From Rickettsia endosymbiont of Cardiosporidium cionae (GTDB lineage: Bacteria > Pseudomonadota > Alphaproteobacteria > Rickettsiales > Rickettsiaceae): DNA of 64,000 bases. Each line of letters begins with the position of its first letter. The first letter of the stretch is position 1. Shown in pieces: positions 46,073 to 55,609 of this stretch. The translations under genes and the position numbers were made by a program. The notes below the pieces were generated by a model. The model had not been told where the DNA came from, did not search any database, and saw only the letters and a program-made list of their open reading frames with translations. The DNA lies in assembly GCF_015476335.1 (NCBI RefSeq), contig NZ_JADAQY010000001.1:64099-128098 (forward strand). The letters run 5' to 3'.

Positions 46073-48487
46073 TTATTTTTTTATAGATGCTAGTTTTTTA
46101 TAGAATATCTTTAACCAGTTTTTAGGGGATTCTCCGTGTTTTTTCATAATTTTATATAGTAAAGCTATGGTATCTGCGCGGCTTGATAATATATTAATAA
46201 TATTGTTTAATCCTTCTAGATTAATTTTTGCAATTACAGATTTTAATGATTGTTTTACTAAAAAATATCTCGATGCTGGATCTATAGTTTTTATCAAGTA
46301 AAATTCTCTATTTGATAACATAAAAGCTTCTTTATATACTTCTGTAGCTTTTAAATTAGGTAAAAATATTTGTGTAGCAGTTTGCTGAACTAAGGTATCA
46401 CTAATTCGACTTTTAGTAGCATCTTCGACGCTTTGAGTTGCAAAAATCACTAAAGTATTAAGCTTTCTCAACACTTTCAACCAATCTTTTATTTTAGGAG
46501 CAAAAATTGGATTATCTATTAACGCCCAGGCTTCATCTAATACAATCATTGTTTTAGTACCATCGAGTGAAAGGTTGATTCTATGAAAAATATATAATAA
46601 TACCGGTTCTAGACTGATTTTATCAGATAGCAAATTAGCCATTTCGAAACCAAATATTTTAGATTTATTAAAGTCAATTTGATCTATATCGTTATCAAAA
46701 ATTTTTGCATGTGAACCCTGGCCATGCCACATAGCAATTCTACTATTAATAGTACCATCTCCACCCAATCCAAGAAATGGTACTATATTACTTAATTTTC
46801 TATCTGCTTTATCTAATCTATAATTTCCTTCTATTGCTTCATGTAATAGTGTGATTTCGTCAGATGTAATTTGTTGTCCATGTCTTGTAACTAGTGTAAT
46901 TAGCCACTCTAATAAAAAAGATCTATTTTCTCCTGTATCTTCTAGTTGTAAGGGATTGAAGCCGCAATGATTCCCAGGATCAATTACTGTATAAATTCCT
47001 TTAACAGATCTAATAAAGATTTCAGCACCTCTATCTTTATCAAAAAAAAACATTTTTGGTTGCAATGTACAAGCCTGAGCACATAAAAAATTCATTAATA
47101 CTGTTTTTCCGGCACCTGTTGGCCCTATAATCAGAGTATGTCCTACATCATTGACATGAAAACTAAAATAAAATGGAGTATTAGAAGTTGTCTCTAATAT
47201 TGTTATGTATCTACCCCAATGATTATCAAATTCCTTACCTATTGGGTAATTGTGAGTTGAAACGAAACTAGCAAGATTTAATGTATTTATTATAGAATTT
47301 CTTACTATATAATTTTTATTTCCTGGTAATTGTCCCCAATAAACGGGTTCCATATTGATTGTTTCTCGGACTGCCTGTATACCAGAATTTGAAAACTCTG
47401 TAATAGCTAGTGATAAAATATTTTCAATTGAGTTAACATCATATCCTATACATAACATTGACATGTGATGTTCGCCAAAAGCTATCGATCCACTAGTTGC
47501 CATATCTAGCGCTTCAGATATTTCTTCTATTTGTGAAACGGCATTATCTTTAGCTTGGATCATTCTATTTTGCTGCAATTGCAATTTGTGTATTGCTACT
47601 GTTTTATTAATAAATGAAAAACTTTGTGTAATAATAAATTCAAATGGTACTTGTAATAATTTATCAAAAATTCCTGCGAATGTAGTAGAAGAGTATTCAC
47701 GAATGGATAACATCCCAGCATATTTAGTAGTTCTTTTATTAGTAGATTCAATTAATTTAGAACCAAAGAATAGCCTATTCATAGGCAAATATTTATCTAT
47801 AGAAGACTTTGGTACCCTAATTTTTTGACAATCTCCACAATTAACAAGTTGAGATAAAAATTCTAATATTTGGCAATAGCTCCCATCCTGATTTTTAGAT
47901 ATCCTTAATACTGATGGTTCATAATTTCTAAAAGCATGTAAAATTCTAGAATTTACTTCGGATATATAATCATAAATTTCCTTTTTTTTATTTTCCCAAC
48001 TTGCTTTATTTGACTTAATTTCAAACTGTTCTAATAGATATTTTATTATAGATACCCCAGATTTATCTGGTTTATATTCTATTGTAATATAAAAATCATT
48101 TATATATGCTTCTGTATCTATATATTTTTTTTCACATTCTGATTTTAGATATCTTAAAAAATCATTTTTATTATTTGTATTTGCCAGTGCCTCATTCCTC
48201 CTTAATACAGGAGTTTTTTTTCTAATAGTATGAAAATACAGTATGACTGTATCTAAAGACATATTTTTGAACAACATATTGCGCAGATTTTTATTAATAT
48301 CTAACTCTATATCGTCTGTGGTTTCAAAAGGTAAGCCTTTTAATTTTATAACTTGTAGTAAATTATTATCTTTAGTGATTAACGTATTGCTATTCCAATA
48401 CATTTTATAAGGAATAAAATTGCTTGCCAATTTTTCTTTTTTAGCTATTGATTCTCTAGACTGGCTATGAGGGAATAGAGTAAACAT
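46073..48487 (-). CDS. virB4: VirB4-family type IV secretion ATPase
   Basis: The largest and most conserved ATPase of type IV secretion, energising assembly and substrate passage at the inner membrane. Walker A GPTGAGKT is at residues 455-462, Walker B MIVLDEAW at about 647-654, and the later motif LVIFATQSVEDATKS is present. The N-terminal CagE/TrbE/VirB4 domain occupies residues 1-400. Length 804 is normal for Rickettsiales. It begins 26 bp after virB3 and ends 2 bp before virB6, so the three are translationally close. Confidence 0.97.
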   Translation of the reverse strand: MFTLFPHSQSRESIAKKEKLASNFIPYKMYWNSNTLITKDNNLLQVIKLKGLPFETTDDIELDINKNLRNMLFKNMSLDTVILYFHTIRKKTPVLRRNEALANTNNKNDFLRYLKSECEKKYIDTEAYINDFYITIEYKPDKSGVSIIKYLLEQFEIKSNKASWENKKKEIYDYISEVNSRILHAFRNYEPSVLRISKNQDGSYCQILEFLSQLVNCGDCQKIRVPKSSIDKYLPMNRLFFGSKLIESTNKRTTKYAGMLSIREYSSTTFAGIFDKLLQVPFEFIITQSFSFINKTVAIHKLQLQQNRMIQAKDNAVSQIEEISEALDMATSGSIAFGEHHMSMLCIGYDVNSIENILSLAITEFSNSGIQAVRETINMEPVYWGQLPGNKNYIVRNSIINTLNLASFVSTHNYPIGKEFDNHWGRYITILETTSNTPFYFSFHVNDVGHTLIIGPTGAGKTVLMNFLCAQACTLQPKMFFFDKDRGAEIFIRSVKGIYTVIDPGNHCGFNPLQLEDTGENRSFLLEWLITLVTRHGQQITSDEITLLHEAIEGNYRLDKADRKLSNIVPFLGLGGDGTINSRIAMWHGQGSHAKIFDNDIDQIDFNKSKIFGFEMANLLSDKISLEPVLLYIFHRINLSLDGTKTMIVLDEAWALIDNPIFAPKIKDWLKVLRKLNTLVIFATQSVEDATKSRISDTLVQQTATQIFLPNLKATEVYKEAFMLSNREFYLIKTIDPASRYFLVKQSLKSVIAKINLEGLNNIINILSSRADTIALLYKIMKKHGESPKNWLKIFYKKLASIKK

Positions 48488-48513
48488 ATCTAGTGTAGTA
48501 TTACAATATTAAT

Positions 48514-48801
48514 CTAAACTGCATAAGAATTAGCACCATAATATGACTTGTTAGGACATTGGTTACATTTATTGGCATAATTTATGTATAATTCTATGAA
48601 TCTTGGTTCTGTAAAACATAGGATATACCCTACTAAATGGGCTATTGCAGCAATTATTAAAACATACAAACTAGGGCCTTGTATGTATATTGTAATAGAA
48701 AGCATTAAGTTAACCATTGCATACTGCATACTGACTCCAAATATCATTGTTGGCCTTGTGAGCCCTAAAAACACAAGATCAGATGACAACTTATTATCCA
48801 T
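48514..48801 (-). CDS. virB3: VirB3-family type IV secretion protein
   Basis: A 95-residue inner-membrane protein with the family signature GLTRPTMIFGV at residues 13-23 and two hydrophobic helices (about 25-45 and 45-62) ahead of a short cytoplasmic tail (TEPRFIELYINYANKC). VirB3 works with VirB4 at the base of the machine. The adjacent virB4 confirms the identity. A promoter with a perfect -35 box lies 36-64 bp upstream of the start. Confidence 0.93.
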   Translation of the reverse strand: MDNKLSSDLVFLGLTRPTMIFGVSMQYAMVNLMLSITIYIQGPSLYVLIIAAIAHLVGYILCFTEPRFIELYINYANKCNQCPNKSYYGANSYAV

Positions 48802-48836
48802 ATTAACATACTTATTTTTATATACTTATTAAAAAT

Positions 48837-48865
48837 ATGTTAATGGATTTACTAAATTTTGTCAA
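48837..48865 (-). promoter_or_regulatory. Predicted promoter for virB3-virB4-virB6
   Basis: Read on the minus strand: -35 TTGACA (48860-48865, perfect), 17-bp spacer, -10 TAACAT (48837-48842). Transcription would begin near 48830, about 30 nt before the virB3 ATG. Confidence 0.55.
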
Positions 48866-48980
48866 GTAAGTAACTTATATAATATAATCTTATGTATTTA
48901 TTTATAGTAAAAATACATACTATTTATTAATTCAATAATAAATTAATTTATGCATAGGCTTCAATATTCTCAATCAATGT

Positions 48981-50168
48981 TTATATTACAACTTCAATCA
49001 ATACTGAACCTACTACTGCTGCTTGAGAATTTTCTATACTATCTGTTATATCAGAAGTGTTAGAATCTATACAACTAACAAAACTGCTACTAGAAATGGA
49101 TTTAGGCAATGAATCTTTTGTATCTGTTGTTTCTGTCAAATCACTATTAGATACAACCTTGCTAGCAATCTCGGTTATTTCATCCTTGGGTAAGTTGTGA
49201 CTTGCTGCGTATGATATTAAAAAATTTATACAAGAATCTGTAATATTGGATTCAAATTCTAAATTGGATGTATTATTATGACAATTTTGTTCTAAACTAC
49301 TGAGTAGTAATATATTTGAATTCTCGGTATTCTTAATTATAATATCTCCACATGAAATTTCTAAACTTTTATCAAGTAAATTAAGAAATGATGTTATACC
49401 ATGCTCAGTTATAGTACTCCAAAAGAAATTTATATACGATATTATATTATTATTAATAAATTTCATTAGCACATTATTAGAACTAATATTCATAATCAGT
49501 TCTTGAGGATTTTGTATGTGAAGCGCTGGCATTACTGATTCATGCAAGCAATTTATGAAATTTTTATTCTGTTGCTGTATTGCATGATATTTTATAGATT
49601 GAATAATATCATTGTATTCTTCAGTATTATGACATAACTTCTGTAATATTTTTTTACTACCAGGATTTTCGAATGTAATACTATAAATAGATAGATTATT
49701 AATTTTTCTATTTATATCTGCTGCTTGTAAATCTGATATTACTGCTCCTAGAGAGTGTCCAGTAAAAATAAAATTATAGTCTGGATATTTTTCTACTATA
49801 GGCATTAATATTTCTCGATTTAATTTTTGTGCTAAATAAAATTTTATTGGTATAAAGTTGAAAAAAAGTTGTATGTCATTGAATAAATCATTTATTATGT
49901 GCTTAATTGAGAAGCTTCCATTTTTATCATATATTACACTACCAGGATTAGCGATAATTGCATTTTTCTTTTCATGATTAATAAATATATCTGCTTGATA
50001 TCCCTGGTACTCAGATGATGTATCATCAAAAAATTCTGTAGAAAATACGTGTTTATACCCAAGTTTTTTCATCCACTGCTCAGATAACATTTGTTTAGAT
50101 TCTCTATTAGCGATGTAACTAATGAAGTTTGCTACTATTGTATCAATGAATAATTGTAAAAATATCAT
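48981..50168 (-). CDS. Lipase class 3-like alpha/beta hydrolase
   Basis: A 395-residue protein with a lipase core in its first half: TEFFDDTSSEYQGYQADIFI, the nucleophile elbow GHSLG with Ser139 (FIFTGHSLGAVISDLQAAD), and FENPGS 28 residues later, as in lipase_3 enzymes. The catalytic Asp and His are not confidently placed. The C-terminal 60 residues are rich in Ser, Thr and Asp and probably disordered, ending in a short hydrophobic patch. There is no signal peptide. It lies between aas and virB3, 179 bp upstream of virB3. Secretion through the VirB system is possible but unproven. Confidence 0.75.
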   Translation of the reverse strand: MIFLQLFIDTIVANFISYIANRESKQMLSEQWMKKLGYKHVFSTEFFDDTSSEYQGYQADIFINHEKKNAIIANPGSVIYDKNGSFSIKHIINDLFNDIQLFFNFIPIKFYLAQKLNREILMPIVEKYPDYNFIFTGHSLGAVISDLQAADINRKINNLSIYSITFENPGSKKILQKLCHNTEEYNDIIQSIKYHAIQQQNKNFINCLHESVMPALHIQNPQELIMNISSNNVLMKFINNNIISYINFFWSTITEHGITSFLNLLDKSLEISCGDIIIKNTENSNILLLSSLEQNCHNNTSNLEFESNITDSCINFLISYAASHNLPKDEITEIASKVVSNSDLTETTDTKDSLPKSISSSSFVSCIDSNTSDITDSIENSQAAVVGSVLIEVVI

Positions 50169-50357
50169 AGATATACTGTATAATTATATTGTATTAAGAA
50201 CTTACTAAGATACTAGATAAAATTAATTCTTTTTCAATATTTATACATATTAGATAATATATATTACTGCGATTATGTATTATAAAAGTCAGATAATTTA
50301 ACTAAAGATTTTTAGATTCTTTAAAATCAACTCTATAAGTATAAAATTATCCTTTTA

Positions 50358-52580
50358 TTATTTTTTATTAAGATAATTTTCTAAAAGTGAATAATTAATT
50401 TGTCCTATATGATTTACCTCTAATTCATTTAATTTAAGTATTATAATCCGTTTTAATAAAGATTCATCGTATATTTTAAATTGATGCAATATATCAAGTA
50501 GTTTTGTATTAGAAATAGTATCATTAGTGAATATAAAAAAAACAGATTTTATACATAAAATGATATGTGTACCTAAAAATTTATTACGAAATATATGTTC
50601 TAACAATTCTCCTATATACAGATTTTCTGTATTTTGTGTAATATATGATGTTTCTGAAGTAATAAAATCATTGCCTATGAATATTAATTCTTCAGTATCC
50701 TGATAATCCAGAGTGGTTTCAATTAAAATTTCATTTTTTATATTCTGTATATAGTGTTCAGTATTATGAATAAATTCAATATAACTACTACTATTACTGG
50801 GAGATTTAATTTGCAAATAGCCTAATTTTAAATTGGTTTTACATGGTTTTAGATAATACTGAATTTTAGGCAATATTTTACCCATGGAATCTCCTTTATA
50901 TTGTGTCAATGTATTTAGCGATATCATTAAAGATGATTCATGAAAATAACATTCATAGATATTAGTTTTGCATTTTTCTATTAATATTTTTTTACTAGAT
51001 AAATGTAGATGGTCTAATGATAAAATCATAGATTTAATTGATCGCAAATCATAGCTATCAGCATATATAGCATAATAATGGCTTAAAATTGGTGTAGAAA
51101 ATACTATAGTAATATTTCTTGAGTAAATAATTTCAGGTATCGACGAATAATTTGATAAATACGGGTATAAAAAATTTTTTGCACCAGTCAGCAATGATAA
51201 ATATGATGTAATCAAACTATATCCATGATATAAATTTATTGAACTAAAGACTATATCCTGAGGAGATATTTCCATATTAGAAGTGATTTGTAAAATATTT
51301 GATCTAATATTTAAATCTGAAAACATTAATAATTTAATGTTATTTTTTTTACTGCTGCTTTGTAATATTAATGAAGCAGAATTTAATTTTTTCTGATTAT
51401 TAGAAATTTTCTTATAGTAAAATTCAGGAACAAAACTACTCAAGTAGCACATAGTTCTATCTATAATACTAGTGTTTATTAATATATCTTCTATATATAA
51501 AGTAGCTATCTTAATTTTTTCTATTGAGATAATTAAGCCTTCTAGTGCTAAATCTTTAATAATTTTTTTTGATGTAATCAACAATTGAGCATTTGAAGCT
51601 TGCAGTACATTAAAAATTAATGATTGAGATTGATTATAATTTACTACAAATGCTATTTTTTGTAAACTATGGATAGCAAACAAGCTTACAATATACTCAA
51701 TACTATTTGGTAACACTATTGCTACTGAGTTTGAATATTTAGATTGATAGTGCATACCATCTTGGTTAGAGTCAATTTTTGTATTATTTACTATATATTT
51801 TCTGTATAAAAACGCTCTAGATATTATTTTTCTATATGTTATTACATTAGATATATCTTCTAGAATTTTCTTATTCATGCCATAAATATATCCCGCATCG
51901 ATTAAGGATTTAAATAATCCTGTATTCATATCATATCTAGAAGCTCTAGCATCGCTCATTATGCCATATAACTGTTCTGTTAGTATTTTTTTTATATTAA
52001 TTTTTGAATCAGAATTATTATTAATATCTAAAACTACAGCTGGCAATATTTTTACTGTAAGTTTTTTACGAAACTTTATTTTAGTACAAAATAATTTTTT
52101 AATTTTAGAAAACGCAGTAAATTCTGTACCATTAATCATTATGGGTAAAATTTTAGCATTTGTTTTATATGCTATCAATGCAGGTCCTGCATATATTTTC
52201 ATCATAGATCCTGTAGTACTAGTACGACCTTCAGGAAAAATAGCAATTTTTTCCCCTAATTTCACTTTTTTTATTAGAGTTTTTATAGCCATAGCATTAG
52301 TTGTATCTAAAGAATATGTTTCTACTATTTTTAGAAATGGCTTGATCCACCATATTTTGGCTATTTTGCTATTAATAGCAAAAACTATTTTATATGGTAA
52401 AAATAATGATATTAATGCTGGATCTATATATGAAACATGATTAGCAATGATAACTGTTTTTTCATTTTTTACTGCATACAGATTATCTATTCCTTTTATT
52501 TCTATTTTATATATTATTGATAGTAATATTTTTAGAAATTTTCTATAGAAATTGTACATGACTCCATTCCGTAGTAACAT
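50358..52580 (-). CDS. Aas-like protein: acyltransferase domain plus degenerate acyl-ACP synthetase domain
   Basis: A 740-residue two-domain protein. Residues 25-200 are a PlsC-type acyltransferase with catalytic NHVSYID (His48, Asp53) and FPEGRTS (115-121). Residues 215 to the end align in layout with the AMP-forming acyl-ACP synthetase of Aas (SVAIVLPNSIEYIVSLFAIHSLQKIAFVVNY, then LGYLQIKSPS), but the ATP-binding loop that should read like TSGTEGxPK is LQSSSKKNNIK, and the tyrosine-Gly-x-T-E motif is replaced by YFHESS. The acyltransferase may therefore be active while the ligase is probably dead or changed. It is the last gene of the tightly spaced APC-POT-POT-aas cluster. Confidence 0.82.
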   Translation of the reverse strand: MLLRNGVMYNFYRKFLKILLSIIYKIEIKGIDNLYAVKNEKTVIIANHVSYIDPALISLFLPYKIVFAINSKIAKIWWIKPFLKIVETYSLDTTNAMAIKTLIKKVKLGEKIAIFPEGRTSTTGSMMKIYAGPALIAYKTNAKILPIMINGTEFTAFSKIKKLFCTKIKFRKKLTVKILPAVVLDINNNSDSKINIKKILTEQLYGIMSDARASRYDMNTGLFKSLIDAGYIYGMNKKILEDISNVITYRKIISRAFLYRKYIVNNTKIDSNQDGMHYQSKYSNSVAIVLPNSIEYIVSLFAIHSLQKIAFVVNYNQSQSLIFNVLQASNAQLLITSKKIIKDLALEGLIISIEKIKIATLYIEDILINTSIIDRTMCYLSSFVPEFYYKKISNNQKKLNSASLILQSSSKKNNIKLLMFSDLNIRSNILQITSNMEISPQDIVFSSINLYHGYSLITSYLSLLTGAKNFLYPYLSNYSSIPEIIYSRNITIVFSTPILSHYYAIYADSYDLRSIKSMILSLDHLHLSSKKILIEKCKTNIYECYFHESSLMISLNTLTQYKGDSMGKILPKIQYYLKPCKTNLKLGYLQIKSPSNSSSYIEFIHNTEHYIQNIKNEILIETTLDYQDTEELIFIGNDFITSETSYITQNTENLYIGELLEHIFRNKFLGTHIILCIKSVFFIFTNDTISNTKLLDILHQFKIYDESLLKRIIILKLNELEVNHIGQINYSLLENYLNKK

Positions 52581-52614
52581 ATAATTTATAATTATTTAGA
52601 TAATACAGCAAATG

Positions 52615-54066
52615 TTATTGACAGAGATTAGTTTTTTTTGACATCATTAATATGAATGGAATTAATGTTAGAAATATAGTAAAAAATATTAAATTAATTT
52701 TTGCAATATATAAAAAACCTTGTTGATATACCATAATAGAATCCAAAGGCATTAGTGAATCTATACTATTGGTTTGGATTGAAAATGTCTTAGCGAATAT
52801 AAAACCAGAGAAATTTGCTATTCCTATTGCTAACATGCTCATTCCCATAAATATACCCTTAAATTTTATAGGAGCAATCAAGCTAGATTGAGCTTGCACA
52901 AATGGTGTAACTATCACTTCTCCTATCGCTATGAAAAACAAAGCTAATAGAACATACATAGGATTCACATACCCGTTATTTGAAACAAGACATCCATAAT
53001 ATAGTGTTGCAAAGCATATACTAACAGATAATATACCAAAAGAAAATTTAAATAACTTGGTTCTAAAGCCTGTTTTACTTTCTCTACTTAATAAAAATGC
53101 AAATACTACCATTACAAAAGAATTAAATCCAGTAGCTATTACAGGGCTTGGTATGCTGAATCCAAATAGCTTTGTATTTACATTTCTTTCAATAAACAAA
53201 CAAATTAATGATCCTAATTGCATCTCAAACGCAAAAAATATCATCATAAATATAAAAAATATAAATAATGTTAATGCATTTTTTTTATCTTGTATGTCCT
53301 TTATTAAATATAGCAAATAACTAATTGCTATTAATATGAGAATAGGTATAACAATAGCAAAATTGGTATAATTAACGAGTTTATAGCTATTTTTGAGTAA
53401 GATTGTAAGTAGAAATATTAGTATTATTGTACTAATAAAAAAAATGTTATTTACATTTTTTTTCTTCAAGATTGTTGCTTGATTTTTAAAAATATTACTG
53501 TGCTTATACAAGGTATACAATCCTATTAGCATACCTACTCCTGCGATAGAAAGCCCATAGTGTAATCCAAATATTTTACCTATATAACTGCAAGCAAAAG
53601 TAGATAACACAGCTCCTATATTAATTCCAGCATAAAATAGATTGAATCCATTAAAACGATCTTGATCACTATACTGATCGTTACTATAACATATACCTAA
53701 TAAGTTGTTAATATTACCTTTAAAAAAACCACACCCAATAGCCACTGTAGCTAATCCTAGATATAAAAACTGCGCATGTAATTTTGTACAAAATATCAGC
53801 ATATGCCCTAAACTTAGAACAATACCTCCTACAGTTACCATTTTGAGATATCCAAAATAATTGTCAGCGATCCATCCCCCTAGCACAGGCCCTATGAAAG
53901 AAATTGCTGAAAATAATGAATAGGTAGAAATTGCTTCTTTGTCTGATAGATTTAATTCAGAGATTAAAAATAATACCAAAATTGATCTAATACCATAATA
54001 GCTAAACCTTTCCCACACCTCTACACTAAATAATACTAACAAAAAATTAGGATAGCTTTTTTTCAT
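52615..54066 (-). CDS. POT-family proton:oligopeptide symporter, second copy
   Basis: A 483-residue inner-membrane transporter with 12-14 hydrophobic segments. The POT signature ExxERFxYYG is present (EVWERFSYYG, residues 16-25), as is the second motif around GCGFFKGNINNLLG. It imports di- and tripeptides with protons. It is a tandem paralogue of the gene 35 bp upstream, about as diverged as an old duplication (shared WIADNYFG/WIADKWLG, FNGFNLFYAGIN/SNGFTLFYVGVN). Confidence 0.93.
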   Translation of the reverse strand: MKKSYPNFLLVLFSVEVWERFSYYGIRSILVLFLISELNLSDKEAISTYSLFSAISFIGPVLGGWIADNYFGYLKMVTVGGIVLSLGHMLIFCTKLHAQFLYLGLATVAIGCGFFKGNINNLLGICYSNDQYSDQDRFNGFNLFYAGINIGAVLSTFACSYIGKIFGLHYGLSIAGVGMLIGLYTLYKHSNIFKNQATILKKKNVNNIFFISTIILIFLLTILLKNSYKLVNYTNFAIVIPILILIAISYLLYLIKDIQDKKNALTLFIFFIFMMIFFAFEMQLGSLICLFIERNVNTKLFGFSIPSPVIATGFNSFVMVVFAFLLSRESKTGFRTKLFKFSFGILSVSICFATLYYGCLVSNNGYVNPMYVLLALFFIAIGEVIVTPFVQAQSSLIAPIKFKGIFMGMSMLAIGIANFSGFIFAKTFSIQTNSIDSLMPLDSIMVYQQGFLYIAKINLIFFTIFLTLIPFILMMSKKTNLCQ

Positions 54067-54101
54067 ATTAATGTAGTTATTGAAATTCTCTGTATCCTAA
54101 T

Positions 54102-55595
54102 TTAGTTAGTCTGATTATTTTTTAATAAATACTTTAATACAGGTATTAGTAATAGGAATAATATAAAAATCACTGTATTAAACTGAAACATCTGTAAAAA
54201 TCCCTGTTTATATACTTCTAAAGATTCTACAGGATTAAATATATTATCAGAAGAAGTTACCTTTGCAATATCAAAAATAGGAGTCCATGTTAAACCCAGC
54301 AAATTTGCAAATGACAATGATAACATGATCATACCCATGATCAGCCCTTTAAACCCTTGAGGAGACAATAAAGTAGCTTGTCCTTGTAAAAAAGGAGATA
54401 TAAACACTTCCCCTATACTCATGATCAACAATCCTAATAATACCGGAATATAATTTACATAACCTTCATCATTAGCATAAACACACCCATAATATAATAT
54501 TATAAATAATATGCTTACAGATAATATACCAAAAGCAAATCTTAACATATTGGATTTAGAATTTCGTTTTGCTATCAAAGTAAGCAATGTACCAAATATT
54601 ACTATAGACAATGGATTAATAGCAGATGATGCAGCATTTGCTGATAAAAAATATTTTCCAAATATAAATTTATCTACATTTCTATGGATAAAAGTACAAA
54701 ATATACTACCTAATTGCATTTCAAACATAAAAAATATCATAAAGAAAAATGTAAATATTATCAACGCTATTAAGTTTTTCCTTTCTTGAGCATTTTTTAT
54801 TTTATATAACATCCATGTTATAATTGCGATAACCAGTACAAGTGACAAAATTTTAATAATATTTGATAAATACTGTATTTGTTGTATTACAGCGTAATAC
54901 TTTAATAAATAAACAGAAAAGATAGTAAAAACTACAGCCAGGACATAAACTAAGTTATTTACTGAAGCTTTAGATATTGTTTGATATTTAACATCTTTAG
55001 TTATTGGAAGCACGTGGTGGTATTTTATAAATGTTATTAAACCTAATACCATTCCTAATCCTGCTAATCCGAAAGCATAATGATTGCCGAATTGATTGCC
55101 TATATAACTACAGATTATACCGGAAGTAACCCCTCCTAAATTTACCCCAACATAAAACAAAGTAAATCCATTGCTTCTATTTAAAGAATGTTCTTTATCA
55201 TAACATGATCCAAGTAGATTGGTGATATTACCTTTAAAAAAGCCTGCACCTACGGCTATTAGTGCTAACCCTAGATATAAAAAATTATCATATATAGGGA
55301 TTAGTGTCATAAACAAATGTCCTATACTAATTATGATTCCTCCAACTAAAACCATACGGGAGAACCCAAGCCATTTATCAGCAATCCATCCTCCAACAAT
55401 AGGCCCTGCATAACTAAGTGCTGCATATATTGAATATATAGCATAGGAAGATTTATCTGATAATTGAAAATGTGATATTAAAAATAGTGTTAGAATTGCT
55501 CTCATACCATAATAAGCAAATCTTTCCCAAAATTCTACTAAAAATAGAATTATTAAAAATTTAGGAAATAACCGAGTATTTTCTTTAATTTGCAT
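54102..55595 (-). CDS. POT-family proton:oligopeptide symporter, first copy
   Basis: A 497-residue transporter of the same family, with EFWERFAYYG at residues 21-30, GAGFFKGNITNLLGSCYD and the late AQATLLSP/GQATLLSP-type loop. The two copies may differ in peptide preference or affinity; sequence alone cannot say. It follows the amino acid permease by 14 bp, so a single transcript supplies both free amino acids and peptides. Confidence 0.93.
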   Translation of the reverse strand: MQIKENTRLFPKFLIILFLVEFWERFAYYGMRAILTLFLISHFQLSDKSSYAIYSIYAALSYAGPIVGGWIADKWLGFSRMVLVGGIIISIGHLFMTLIPIYDNFLYLGLALIAVGAGFFKGNITNLLGSCYDKEHSLNRSNGFTLFYVGVNLGGVTSGIICSYIGNQFGNHYAFGLAGLGMVLGLITFIKYHHVLPITKDVKYQTISKASVNNLVYVLAVVFTIFSVYLLKYYAVIQQIQYLSNIIKILSLVLVIAIITWMLYKIKNAQERKNLIALIIFTFFFMIFFMFEMQLGSIFCTFIHRNVDKFIFGKYFLSANAASSAINPLSIVIFGTLLTLIAKRNSKSNMLRFAFGILSVSILFIILYYGCVYANDEGYVNYIPVLLGLLIMSIGEVFISPFLQGQATLLSPQGFKGLIMGMIMLSLSFANLLGLTWTPIFDIAKVTSSDNIFNPVESLEVYKQGFLQMFQFNTVIFILFLLLIPVLKYLLKNNQTN

Positions 55596-55609
55596 AATTT
55601 ATATACCTT

